64,000 bases of DNA from Vibrio penaeicida (GTDB lineage: Bacteria > Pseudomonadota > Gammaproteobacteria > Enterobacterales > Vibrionaceae), in NCBI RefSeq assembly GCF_019977755.1, contig NZ_AP025144.1, forward strand, positions 1,488,001 to 1,552,000, in the 5' to 3' direction. The stretch's first letter is position 1, and every line of letters begins with the position of its first letter. The translations under genes were made by a program, and so were the position numbers. The notes below the pieces were generated by a model. That model saw only the letters and a program-made list of their open reading frames with translations, was not told where the DNA came from and ran no database searches. Positions 45,657 through 54,767 of the stretch are shown piece after piece.

Positions 45657-47012
45657 ATGCCTCTTAGAGCCAAATTGATTTTGCTCACTCTATTACCACT
45701 AATCTTGGTTACAGCCAGCATTAGTTGGATCTCGATACATCAAACAAAAGCTTTAGGCTTGAAAGAGGTAGAAACTCTCCGCACAAGCCTTATTCGTTCT
45801 CGCGAAAACGCGTTGAAAGATAAACTCGACCTAGCGTTTGATGCAATTCATCATGTATACACCGACGAATCCTTAGACGACGACGATGCCAAAGAGCAGG
45901 TAAAAAAAATCCTAACCAGATTAAGATACGGTTCGGATGGGTATTTCTTTGCATACGATAAAGAAGGCGTCAATTTAGTTCATCCGATCCTTCCTGAGTT
46001 GATCGGTCAAAACCTGATAGATATGCAAGATGAAAATGGAAACTTGCTGATTGTGTCTTTGATTGACCAAGCTCGCAACGGAGGTGGGTTTGCAAACTAT
46101 TTGTGGCAGAAGCCTTCCACTAATGAAATTGTCCCTAAACTGAGCTACGCCGCTTGGCTGTCGAAGTGGGAATGGATGGTAGGAACAGGGTTATATATTG
46201 AAGATATCCATTTGGAAGTTGCTCAAATGGAGGCATCTATAAATGAAAATATAGAAGCAACGTTTATCAGTACTATTTCTATCTTGAGTGTCACAGTAGC
46301 CGTGATTGTTGTGCTGACGCTTGCGGTTAATTGGCATGAGCACCGAATAGCGGATAAAAACTTAAAAGAGCTGGCGCATAAAACCGTTATGTTTCAAGAG
46401 GACGAGAAAAAGCACTTAGCTAGAGAGCTTCATGATGGTATTAACCAGCTCTTGGTGTCTTGTAAGTGTCATCTAGAGTTATTAGCGCACAAATTAAAAC
46501 AAAAAGTCCCTGATATTGATGATAAAACTCTGGCACACTTAGAAAAATCACAGCTCTCGATGGTCACTGCCATTAATGAAGTTCGCCGTATATCTCATAA
46601 CCTGCGCCCGAGTTCTCTGGATGATATAGGGCTGCAAGCGGCTTTAGTTACTTTACTTCAGGATTTTAAAGATCATTCTGAGATTCACGTGGAATACAAT
46701 ATCGACAATTCTTTGTCGAGAATGAACTCTGAGGTAACAACAACCTTGTACCGTGTTGTGCAAGAATCACTCATGAATATTGAGAAACATTCGTTTGCCA
46801 CTAAAGTTGAAGTGATTGTCCACCAAATTGGCGATCAAATTCAGCTAATGATACGTGACGATGGACGCGGTTTTTCGGTGAGCGATACGATGAGAGCTAA
46901 AGGGATAGGGCTCCGAAATATGCGGGAAAGGGTTGAGTTTATTGGTGGGGATTTTGAGCTCTTTAGCGAACCCAATTACGGTACAGAAATTACTGTGTTG
47001 GTCTTGATTTAA
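45657..47012 (+). CDS. Cache-domain sensor histidine kinase (NarL-system type)
   Basis: 451 residues from ATG 45657 (GAGGG 7 bases upstream; a TTG at 45636 is less likely). TM1 is at about 6-26. A periplasmic single Cache domain (about 30-180) carries GSDGYFFAYDKEG and WEWMVGTGLY. TM2 is at about 193-213, then a HisKA_3 dimerisation domain with phospho-His in ARELHDGINQLL, and HATPase_c with DDGRGF and GIGLRNMRERVE. Cache domains of this type often bind carboxylates, which fits control of the adjacent TRAP genes. It pairs with the regulator 65 bases downstream. Confidence 0.9.
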   Translation: MPLRAKLILLTLLPLILVTASISWISIHQTKALGLKEVETLRTSLIRSRENALKDKLDLAFDAIHHVYTDESLDDDDAKEQVKKILTRLRYGSDGYFFAYDKEGVNLVHPILPELIGQNLIDMQDENGNLLIVSLIDQARNGGGFANYLWQKPSTNEIVPKLSYAAWLSKWEWMVGTGLYIEDIHLEVAQMEASINENIEATFISTISILSVTVAVIVVLTLAVNWHEHRIADKNLKELAHKTVMFQEDEKKHLARELHDGINQLLVSCKCHLELLAHKLKQKVPDIDDKTLAHLEKSQLSMVTAINEVRRISHNLRPSSLDDIGLQAALVTLLQDFKDHSEIHVEYNIDNSLSRMNSEVTTTLYRVVQESLMNIEKHSFATKVEVIVHQIGDQIQLMIRDDGRGFSVSDTMRAKGIGLRNMRERVEFIGGDFELFSEPNYGTEITVLVLI

Positions 47013-47077
47013 GTACTGTATAGCTTTAACCGTGAAACTACCTTTAAGAGATATCAGAGCAACTTTAATTTATCTGG

Positions 47078-47743
47078 ATGAATGGAATGCAAAAAGCAGT
47101 AAGCCAAGGTAAGGCTATTAATATTGTAATCGTTGATGACCACCAAGTGGTATTGGATGGTTTTTTGGCGCGTCTAGAAATGGAAGAAGAGATTAATGTG
47201 ATTGCGACAGCAAGTAATGGCGTTGAAGCGATAGAAGCCGTCTCGCGCGAAAAACCAGATGTTGTCTTGATGGATGTAAGCATGCCCGTTATGAACGGCA
47301 TAGAAGCCACCATGCTACTTAAGGAAGAATATCCTGATGTAAAAGTCCTGATGCTGACCATGCATGATAACCGTGAATACATCATGAAAGTCATGCAAGC
47401 TGGTGCGGTGGGGTACATGCTGAAAGAGATTTCGGCAGAAAAGATGGTACAGGCGATAAAAACGGTTTTTCAAGGTTCAACGTATTTTTGTGAGTCGGTT
47501 ACTCAAACGTTATTCACCCAGCCTATTATGCCTGCTAACCAAAAACCCAACCCTCTAAGTCGACGAGAAGAGGCTGTACTTAAGCTGGTGGCGGAAGGGC
47601 AGAGCAGTAAGAAAATAGCATCCGCACTCAACATTAGTTACCGAACTGTAGAAACGCATAGGCAAAATATTAAACACAAGCTGGATCTTCACTCGACAGC
47701 AGAGCTTGCTAAATATGCGTTAGAGAAAGGGTTGGTAGACTAG
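47078..47743 (+). CDS. LuxR/NarL-family response regulator
   Basis: 221 residues. The receiver (about 14-130) has the phospho-acceptor Asp in VVLMDVSMPVMNG and Lys in YMLKEIS. A GerE-type helix-turn-helix lies at about 160-215 (LSRREEAVLKLVAEG, ISYRTVETHRQNIKHKL). It is the cognate regulator of the preceding kinase and probably activates dctPQM in response to the transported acid, by analogy with other TRAP-linked systems. Confidence 0.92.
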   Translation: MNGMQKAVSQGKAINIVIVDDHQVVLDGFLARLEMEEEINVIATASNGVEAIEAVSREKPDVVLMDVSMPVMNGIEATMLLKEEYPDVKVLMLTMHDNREYIMKVMQAGAVGYMLKEISAEKMVQAIKTVFQGSTYFCESVTQTLFTQPIMPANQKPNPLSRREEAVLKLVAEGQSSKKIASALNISYRTVETHRQNIKHKLDLHSTAELAKYALEKGLVD

Positions 47744-47770
47744 GTTGCGTAGGTAACATTTAGATATACA

Positions 47771-47793
47771 AAAGCGAGTGGAATCACTCGCTT
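47771..47793. terminator. Terminator between the response regulator and marR-type gene
   Basis: AAGCGAGTG / CACTCGCTT stem with a 4-base loop. The better T-run is on the minus strand, so it mainly serves the MarR gene. Confidence 0.75.
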
Positions 47794-47814
47794 CGACTTT
47801 GTAAATAATTCTGA

Positions 47815-48303
47815 TTAACCGACTGGCTGTTCGTTTTTTGTGATACTGCCTAATTCAAGAACTGGGGCTACGTCGTAGCTTTCAGCATTCATCATTGATG
47901 AGATGCGTTGAACAGAAGATAGCAGTAGGCTTTGCTCCCACTCATCCAGCTTGTGGAACTGATCAATGAAGTTGTCCTGCAATGGGAGAGGGGCTTTTTC
48001 TAAAATTTCATTGCCTTCATTTGTGAGGTACGCATGCACTTTGCGTTTATCACTCACACTTCTCTTCCTTTCTACATAACCATTACGTTCTAAGCGATCA
48101 AGGATAGTCGTCGCTGTAGCTTGGCTCATGTTGGTATTGTTCGACAATTCGCGAATGGTGACTTCACCCAGCTCGCGAATAGAACGCATAAGAATGAGTT
48201 GTGGTCCGGTTAACCCCAACTCTTTACCAAGTTTTTTTGAATGTAAGTCGATCGCCCGAATGATTTGGCGCATCGCTATCAGAACTTCTTCGTGTTTTTC
48301 CAA
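47815..48303 (-). CDS. MarR-family transcriptional regulator
   Basis: About 162 residues if translation starts at TTG 48303, which has GGAACGG about 10 bases upstream and gives MEKHEEVLIAMRQ. The frame extends to 48357 with another TTG. The winged helix (about 45-110) reads ELGEVTIRELSNNTNMSQATATTILDRL in outline, then the wing with VSDKRKVHAYLT. It is divergent from the BCCT transporter gene 480 bases away, a common arrangement for local control of osmoprotectant uptake; that link is inferred. Confidence 0.85.
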   Translation of the reverse strand: MEKHEEVLIAMRQIIRAIDLHSKKLGKELGLTGPQLILMRSIRELGEVTIRELSNNTNMSQATATTILDRLERNGYVERKRSVSDKRKVHAYLTNEGNEILEKAPLPLQDNFIDQFHKLDEWEQSLLLSSVQRISSMMNAESYDVAPVLELGSITKNEQPVG

Positions 48304-48447
48304 CTTATTTTTTCCGTTCCAGTGTTGTAGAGGAGAGTAAACTGCATTATCACCCAAATTTATACGGTGAGATATATCTATTTGCGACGTCTATTCGTCG
48401 TTATTAAAGGCGATGACACCTTAAGGTTTTTAGCATAATTGTGTTGA

Positions 48448-48475
48448 GTATACCTAAGTTACGTCGCTTGGGTAC
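48448..48475. repeat. Minimal Vibrio palindromic repeat
   Basis: GTATACCTAAGTTAC is directly joined to GTCGCTTGGGTAC: the two ends of the repeat family seen at 8071 and 60082 with no core. It lies in the 480-base gap between the MarR and BCCT genes, which otherwise is AT-rich promoter sequence without a gene. Confidence 0.6.
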
Positions 48476-48783
48476 GCCAAAATAAATGATAGAACACTCT
48501 TTTTGGAGATAAAGTGCTGAACCCTGCATAATGTGATACGAGTACGAATGTTTAGACTACAAAACAAATAGCTGTATTGATTGGTTTAAAAATAAGCATT
48601 CGGAATGTGAAATCTGAGATTTTGGCAGGTTTTTCGAGTTATCTCTGGTTTTGAACGTTCAATTTGGTTAGGGTTTGTGAGATTTAAAACAATGAACTGT
48701 TCTGTTCACTAATCATTCCTGTTCTGAATGTTGGTGAATTGCGTTCTAATCTAACGAACCTGTTACAAGGTTAAAGAGGAGAT

Positions 48784-50361
48784 ATGACAAAAGGAATCGA
48801 CAAGTACAGTATCGACAGTACCGACTATACCGTTGGTCAAGATAACGTACAGAAGTGGGGATTTGATGTTCATAATCCAGTTTTCGGCACCAGTGCCGGA
48901 TTGATCATTCTATTTTTAATTGCTGTTTTAGTTTCTGATGCCGAAACTGCGAAATCAACACTAGATGGTTTGAAATGGCAAATCATCGGCATGTTTGACA
49001 AGCTGTTTATTTGGTCGGGCAACATTTTCTTAGTCTTCTGTCTTGCATTGATTGTTTCGCCATTCGGTAAGATCCGTCTTGGTGGTGAAAATGCTTCAGC
49101 AGATTACTCCTTCATGTCTTGGTTAGCGATGCTATTTGCAGCAGGCATGGGCATCGGCTTGATGTTTTGGAGTGTCGCAGAACCCGTCGCGTATTTTACC
49201 GGTTGGTATGAAACACCTCTTGGCGTTGAACCAAACACACCAGAAGCGGCTAAATTGGCGCTAGGTGCCACAATGTTCCATTGGGGGCTTCACCCTTGGG
49301 CTATTTACGGTATCGTAGCTCTTTCATTAGCTTTCTTTGCTTACAACAAAGGCTTACCTCTTTCTATTCGCTCAATTTTCTATCCTATTTTAGGCGACAG
49401 AGCATGGGGTTGGGCTGGTCACGTTGTTGATATTCTTGCCGTACTGGCGACCTTGTTTGGCTTGGCGACATCGCTAGGTTTAGGGGCTCAACAGGCTGCA
49501 AGTGGTATTAATCATGTGTTTGGCATGGATGGCGGTATCGGCTTGCAAATTGCTGTGATCGTATTGGTTACACTGCTTGCTGTTGTTTCTGTTTTCCGTG
49601 GCATTGATGGCGGCGTAAAAGTTATCAGTAACATCAACATGATTGTTGCTTTTGTACTGCTGATTTTTGTGGCTCTTTTAGGTTATGCTGTAGCGTTTGG
49701 TTCTATTCCAACAACGTTTATGGCGTATGTTGAAAACATCATTCCACTGAGTAACCCGCACGGACGTGAAGATGAAGCTTGGTTCCAAGGTTGGACTGTT
49801 TTCTACTGGGCTTGGTGGATCTCTTGGTCGCCATTCGTCGGCATGTTCATCGCTCGTGTTTCAAAAGGTCGTACGGTTCGCGAATTCATGACCGCTGTAT
49901 TGATCGTTCCAACCGTGGTGACTTTGATTTGGATGTCAGTCTTCGGTGGCTTAGCGATTGATCAAGTGATCAACGGTGTAGGTGCATTAGGGACAGATGG
50001 TTTGAAAGAAGTGCCATTAGCAATGTTCCAGATGTTTGAAGAGCTTCCATTTAGTACTGTGCTTTCTGTGATTGCGATTGTCCTTGTCATGGTGTTCTTT
50101 ATTACCTCTTCGGACTCAGGTTCATTGGTTATCGACAGCATTACCGCTGGTGGTAAAGTGGATGCTCCTGTAATGCAACGAGTGTTCTGGGCATTTATGG
50201 AAGGCGCAATTGCTGCTGCATTGCTTTGGGTGGGTGGTACACAAGCCATTCAAGCATTGCAAGCTGGTGCGATTTCTACTGCTCTACCGTTTACCTTTAT
50301 CCTATTGCTGATGTGTGTCAGCCTTGTGATGGGTATGAAAACGGAAAAGACGTATCGATAA
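48784..50361 (+). CDS. BCCT-family transporter (betaine/choline/carnitine type)
   Basis: 525 residues with about 12 transmembrane helices. BCCT signatures are AAGMGIGLMFWSVAEPV, MFHWGLHPWAIY and the Trp-rich core FYWAWWISWSPFVGMFIARVS. TM8 has the conserved Trp cluster of the substrate cage. It takes up a quaternary amine such as glycine betaine or choline with sodium or protons, for osmoprotection. GAGG lies 4-7 bases before the ATG. A strong terminator follows. Which amine it carries cannot be told from sequence alone. Confidence 0.95.
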   Translation: MTKGIDKYSIDSTDYTVGQDNVQKWGFDVHNPVFGTSAGLIILFLIAVLVSDAETAKSTLDGLKWQIIGMFDKLFIWSGNIFLVFCLALIVSPFGKIRLGGENASADYSFMSWLAMLFAAGMGIGLMFWSVAEPVAYFTGWYETPLGVEPNTPEAAKLALGATMFHWGLHPWAIYGIVALSLAFFAYNKGLPLSIRSIFYPILGDRAWGWAGHVVDILAVLATLFGLATSLGLGAQQAASGINHVFGMDGGIGLQIAVIVLVTLLAVVSVFRGIDGGVKVISNINMIVAFVLLIFVALLGYAVAFGSIPTTFMAYVENIIPLSNPHGREDEAWFQGWTVFYWAWWISWSPFVGMFIARVSKGRTVREFMTAVLIVPTVVTLIWMSVFGGLAIDQVINGVGALGTDGLKEVPLAMFQMFEELPFSTVLSVIAIVLVMVFFITSSDSGSLVIDSITAGGKVDAPVMQRVFWAFMEGAIAAALLWVGGTQAIQALQAGAISTALPFTFILLLMCVSLVMGMKTEKTYR

Positions 50362-50390
50362 GCTGATGTAAAATGTCGGTATAAGATACA

Positions 50391-50417
50391 AAAAAAGCTG
50401 CTTCGGCAGCTTTTTTT
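50391..50417. terminator. Bidirectional terminator after the BCCT gene
   Basis: AAAAAAGCTGC / GCAGCTTTTTT with a TTCG tetraloop. It is symmetric and so can stop both the BCCT gene and the convergent exonuclease operon. Confidence 0.92.
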
Positions 50418-50460
50418 ATGGGTATTTTTAAGCAGGATCTGTTTCTACTTGAGTGAGCGC

Positions 50461-51186
50461 TTAAAGCCAGATCTTTTCGATTGGTGTATCACCTGAAAAG
50501 TGATGCTGAATTTGCGCTTGGAGCAATTCGGCCGTTGCCATTGCATCGGTTAGTGCGTGATGCGGAGGGTAGGTCGGCAACCCATATCGTTCTCTAGAAG
50601 ACCCTAGCCGAACCGATTGTCGCTTCGTTCCTTTAAAGCGATTCATGATGCCAGCGGTGTAGTCATCTTGAACCTGAGATTCAATTTCCATGGTGTCAAT
50701 GACTGGGAAAACGATGCCTTCCTTAATGCGTTCTTTCAATGCGATATCAAGGAACTCACGCTCTATTTTTCGGTAATGCACAACCACGACTTTACCAGCT
50801 AAAGCATCCAGCACTTCATCAAGAACGCGTTTTAAGTCGGGTGCGCCCAATATGTCATTGTGAGTAATACCGTGGATCACAACCGATTCTTCTTCAAGTG
50901 GGGTGTTGGGTTGAACGATCCAATGTCTTGCTTGACGGCAGAAAATTCGGTTTAGGTTAAAGGGAACCAATCCGATGCTGATGATATCGTCTTTTTCGGC
51001 ATTCAACCCAGTGGTTTCAAAATCCAATGCAACCATTGGAACCTCTGAAAGCGGTGTCGAACCATCAACAATGCCCGCTTCATAGAAACTTCGTAGCCGT
51101 TCATCAGTTACGGTGTTTGCTTTATCTTTAAACCGACCCACCCAGTTCTCAGAATGACCGAGCCGGTTTTTTCTAAATGGATTCAA
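50461..51186 (-). CDS. DEDDh 3'-5' exonuclease (DNA polymerase III epsilon-like)
   Basis: 241 residues. ExoI is ALDFETTGLNAEKDDI (Asp, Glu), ExoII lies in VVIHGITHNDI with the following region, and ExoIII is HHALTDAMATAELL (His, Asp). Length and divergence from DnaQ indicate a paralogue rather than the replicative proofreading subunit. It starts 11 bases after the preceding DUF294-type gene, so the pair is one transcript. In many Gammaproteobacteria this pair sits beside acetate-uptake genes. The substrate is unknown. Confidence 0.88.
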   Translation of the reverse strand: MNPFRKNRLGHSENWVGRFKDKANTVTDERLRSFYEAGIVDGSTPLSEVPMVALDFETTGLNAEKDDIISIGLVPFNLNRIFCRQARHWIVQPNTPLEEESVVIHGITHNDILGAPDLKRVLDEVLDALAGKVVVVHYRKIEREFLDIALKERIKEGIVFPVIDTMEIESQVQDDYTAGIMNRFKGTKRQSVRLGSSRERYGLPTYPPHHALTDAMATAELLQAQIQHHFSGDTPIEKIWL

Positions 51187-51197
51187 AATGCTACCTG

Positions 51198-53081
51198 CTA
51201 TTTAAAGGTGTTTGCTTGGTAACGATATTTCAAAAAATTCTGAGCGTTGCTTAAAATCTGAAATGCATCTTTTAGGTTACGGCGTTCGAAATCAGACATA
51301 TTGTCTGGTTCGATATTGTTATCCGGCTCTATCATGGCTTCAACATCCAGTGCTTGGTGTCGAATACGAACGGTTGAAATAAACTCCATTGCATCACGGA
51401 GATCTTCGCCTTTCCCCTTAGGTAGGATGCCGGCATCAATAATGTCGTCTAGGCGTTCAAAAGAGTTTTGAGAGCGTGAGCCTACCGCGAGAGCGTGCAC
51501 TCGAATCAGATCCGCAAGAGGAGCGGTACCACGCCTTTTTAGATTAATGGAGTTTTTGTGCTGACCATCTTTTTCCATCACAAAGCTTTTGAAGAAGCCT
51601 AATGGTGGCGTGCGATTGATGGCATTACGAGCCAAACACGCCAAGAAGCGGTTGTTTTTCCTTGCTCGTCGAACAATATATCCGTTGAGCTGCTCAGCCC
51701 ATTTAGTGCGACCATGAACCCCATCCAGATCGAAGAATATGGAACTGTTCAATAGTGCTTTAGGGTTGGGATCATCGATCCAATCATTAAAGCACTCTTC
51801 CCACTCTCGGCGTGTCATGCGCCACATTGGGTTGGTTGCCATGATATCGCCTGTGCAGTGGTTGTAACCACATTCGTTCAACGCATCACACACAAAGGTG
51901 GCAAGGTTTTCGAAGTACTCACCATGTTTCTCTGCGTCGTAGCTTTCATCGAGAATGATGGCGTTGTCTTGATCGGTCACGATGAGTTGTTCATCTCTCG
52001 CCATGGATCCCAGAGCCAAGAAACAGTAGGGAACAGGGGGAGAGCCGAGCTGTTCTTCTGCCATTTCAATGATTCTTTGTTTGAAACTTCGCCCAATGAC
52101 CGACATAGCGCTGCCCACCATATGAGAATTGGCGTCTTCGTTCACGAGCCTCACAAAGCTGTCTTTAACTTGCTCAGAAAGGCTTTTTAATTCTTCTAAA
52201 GTTTGTTGCTGGAAAATACTGCTCACAAGTAGGAGAGAGTTCTGGGATTCGTAGCGCACGATATCTGTTGCTTCGATAATACCGAGTGGCTGGTGGTTTT
52301 TCACAACCGGGAGATGGTGCATGTTGTATCTGAGCATGGTCAACATGGCTTCGTACACATAAGCATTGTGATCGAGAGAGACAACATCGGTCGACATAAC
52401 ATCAGCTACGGGGGAATCAGGAGAAAGCCCAGCAGCAAGTACTCTTGTGCACAGATCGCGGTCGGTGATAATGCCTTTTAAGGGGCTGTCATCTTCTTCG
52501 TTTTCAGCGGTTTCTTGGTGGAACACCAATAAAGAGGAAACATTTTCTGCTGCCATGAGCTGCGCGGCTTCTTGAATGGATTGGTCGCTGAAAATCGTTA
52601 CGGGCTCTCTGGTTAGCAACGTTCTAACTTTAGAGGTTGTAAGATCGTTCGCGTCACTGTTGTTTGATACCGCTTGGCGCAACCTTGCTGAATCCTCTAC
52701 TTCAACAAAATCCGCAAAGTTATCGTTTTCATCGTAAAGTGTTTGAAATGTATCTTCCGGAATGCAGTACACAAGGGTGTCTTCAATCGCGGTGACTGGG
52801 AAGCGAACTTTGTTGTTGGTTAGCAAACCCATCTGCCCAAATACATCCCCTTCATCGAGGCGGTTATAAAGTTCACCATTCCGGCGGTAGACTTCGACAA
52901 CACCACTTCGAACTAGGTACAAATCGTGGATGTGATCGCCAAAATGAATAATAGGTGTGCCTTGCCTGAAATAGGAGATTTCAATGCTGTTTGCAACACT
53001 GTCGAGCAGGTCTTCTGTCAATACGTTGAACGGAGGGTATTGAGAGATGAAGGATTTTATTTCTATAATTTCTGCTTGCAT
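51198..53081 (-). CDS. cNMP-binding / CBS pair / DUF294 nucleotidyltransferase-like protein
   Basis: 627 residues in four modules. A cyclic-nucleotide-binding fold lies at about 10-135 (GTPIIHFGDHIHDLYLVRSG). A CBS domain pair follows at about 155-285 (TSKVRTLLTREPVTI, VADVMSTDVVSLD). A DUF294 nucleotidyltransferase-like domain at about 340-480 has GSMARDEQLIVTDQDNAI, which keeps the Gly-Ser and the two catalytic-type Asp, and a helical C-terminal substrate-binding domain ends the protein. The layout is like that of GlnD-type uridylyltransferases but with other sensors. Probably a nucleotide-gated regulator. It is transcribed ahead of the exonuclease gene. Confidence 0.88.
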   Translation of the reverse strand: MQAEIIEIKSFISQYPPFNVLTEDLLDSVANSIEISYFRQGTPIIHFGDHIHDLYLVRSGVVEVYRRNGELYNRLDEGDVFGQMGLLTNNKVRFPVTAIEDTLVYCIPEDTFQTLYDENDNFADFVEVEDSARLRQAVSNNSDANDLTTSKVRTLLTREPVTIFSDQSIQEAAQLMAAENVSSLLVFHQETAENEEDDSPLKGIITDRDLCTRVLAAGLSPDSPVADVMSTDVVSLDHNAYVYEAMLTMLRYNMHHLPVVKNHQPLGIIEATDIVRYESQNSLLLVSSIFQQQTLEELKSLSEQVKDSFVRLVNEDANSHMVGSAMSVIGRSFKQRIIEMAEEQLGSPPVPYCFLALGSMARDEQLIVTDQDNAIILDESYDAEKHGEYFENLATFVCDALNECGYNHCTGDIMATNPMWRMTRREWEECFNDWIDDPNPKALLNSSIFFDLDGVHGRTKWAEQLNGYIVRRARKNNRFLACLARNAINRTPPLGFFKSFVMEKDGQHKNSINLKRRGTAPLADLIRVHALAVGSRSQNSFERLDDIIDAGILPKGKGEDLRDAMEFISTVRIRHQALDVEAMIEPDNNIEPDNMSDFERRNLKDAFQILSNAQNFLKYRYQANTFK

Positions 53082-53214
53082 GATTCGCTCTTGGCTGACC
53101 TTCTATTACTGGTGTCGCTGATTTTTTAGAGTGCGTAACGAGGTCTAATGATGGAAATTTTTCTGAACCCAGACCTAGGGATGCCTTGGATATATTCATC
53201 GTATAGGAATCAAT

Positions 53215-53244
53215 AAAAAAGACCAGCCAAGAGGCTGGTCTTTT
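53215..53244 (-). terminator. aspC terminator
   Basis: AAAAGACCAGCC / GGCTGGTCTTTT with a 4-base loop, T-rich on the minus strand, 75 bases after the aspC stop. Confidence 0.85.
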
Positions 53245-53319
53245 GAATCAGAGTTGTTCATTAAATCCATCTAGTTCATTAAAAAGACAAATCCAACGAA
53301 ACAATACAGAGCGAATCTA

Positions 53320-54510
53320 TTACAAAACCGCTGCAATACCTTTACAAAGTGGTCCCATGTTTTCTTTTGTCATACCAGCAACGCTGATACGACCAGAACC
53401 CACGATGTAGATAGCGAATTCTTCTTTCAAGCGAGTCACTTGCTCTTTGGATAAACCAGAGAATGAGAACATGCCATTCTGACGTTCAATGAAGCTGAAA
53501 TCTGCCTCTACACCTTCCGATTTTAAAGTGGCTACGAAAAGCTCACGCATTTCTTGAATACGGTCGCGCATTTCAGCGACTTCTTTTTCCCATTCAACAC
53601 GAAGATCAGCATCGTTAAGAATGTGAGTTACAACCGCAGAGCCATGCGCTGGTGGGTTAGAGTAGATAGAGCGAATGATGCTTTTCACTTGAGAGAAAGC
53701 AGTTGCAGCAACGTCTTCTTCTTTGGCAACGAGAGTAAATGCACCAACACGTTCGTTGTACAGGCCGAAGTTCTTGGAGAAAGAGCTCGCCACTAGAATC
53801 TCTGAGTTGTGCTTCGCGAATACACGAAGACCCGCAGCATCTTCTTCTACACCTTTAGCAAAACCTTGGTATGCGAAGTCGAATAGAGGAAGTAAGCCTT
53901 TGTCAGCACAAAGCTTAGCCAGTGTTTCCCACTCATCTTCAGTTGGGTCAATGCCCGTTGGGTTGTGACAGCAACCGTGAAGAAGCACGATGTCGCCAGC
54001 ACTTGCTGTTTCTAGATCAGCGACCATAGAAGCAAAATCTTTGTCTTTCGTTTCTGCGTTGTAGTAGCTGTATTGAGCAGTCTCAAGACCAGCCGCTGTA
54101 AATACGCCGTTGTGGTTAGCCCAAGTTGGGTTACTGATCCAGATCTTAGGGCTGTTAAGTTGACGTTTGATGAACTCGCCAGCAACACGCAATGCACCAG
54201 TACCACCTGGAGCCTGTGCTGTTTTTGCACGCTTAGACGCAACGACATCAGAATCCGCACCAAATAGTAACTTTTGTACCGCTAAACCGTACTCAGCTGT
54301 TCCTTCAATAGTCAGGTAAGATTTGGTTTTTTCTGTTTCAAGAAGCGCTGCTTCCGCTTTTTTAACTGTCGCCAGAACAGGAGTTTGACCTTGCTCATTT
54401 TTGTAGATACCAACACCTAGGTTAATTTTAGCCTCGCGGGTATCTTTTTTGAATTCTTCAGTTAGACCAAGGATTGGGTCAGCGGGGGCGGCATTGACTT
54501 TTTCAAACAT
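53320..54510 (-). CDS. aspC: Aspartate/aromatic aminotransferase
   Basis: 396 residues, exactly the E. coli AspC length. PLP-dependent fold type I: the PLP Lys is in [16 protein letters not shown] (about residue 246), with Asn and Asp contacts in [13 protein letters not shown] and [10 protein letters not shown], and an Arg in SGRISVAGM for the substrate carboxylate. It moves amino groups between aspartate, glutamate and aromatic amino acids. TyrB-type function cannot be excluded from sequence alone, but residues follow AspC more closely. Confidence 0.9.
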   Translation of the reverse strand: MFEKVNAAPADPILGLTEEFKKDTREAKINLGVGIYKNEQGQTPVLATVKKAEAALLETEKTKSYLTIEGTAEYGLAVQKLLFGADSDVVASKRAKTAQAPGGTGALRVAGEFIKRQLNSPKIWISNPTWANHNGVFTAAGLETAQYSYYNAETKDKDFASMVADLETASAGDIVLLHGCCHNPTGIDPTEDEWETLAKLCADKGLLPLFDFAYQGFAKGVEEDAAGLRVFAKHNSEILVASSFSKNFGLYNERVGAFTLVAKEEDVAATAFSQVKSIIRSIYSNPPAHGSAVVTHILNDADLRVEWEKEVAEMRDRIQEMRELFVATLKSEGVEADFSFIERQNGMFSFSGLSKEQVTRLKEEFAIYIVGSGRISVAGMTKENMGPLCKGIAAVL

Positions 54511-54767
54511 AATCGGCGTCCGTTTTAATTAATGGGGAAAGGTTAAACTTGAGTATCGATATACGCTTATTTATACCTTTCCCCGACACGGGTTACAACC
54601 GGATTTCAACAGAAAGTGGTATTTTTATTTGTTAGCGGACCAGTGACCGTACAACGCTAAAAAAATCTAATTAATCTCCTGTAAATCTAGACGATTATCG
54701 CCAGTAAATAGAGCAAACCATACATTGTTCTCGGAGTAGGGAAGCTCGAATGCAGAACTGAGTAAGA

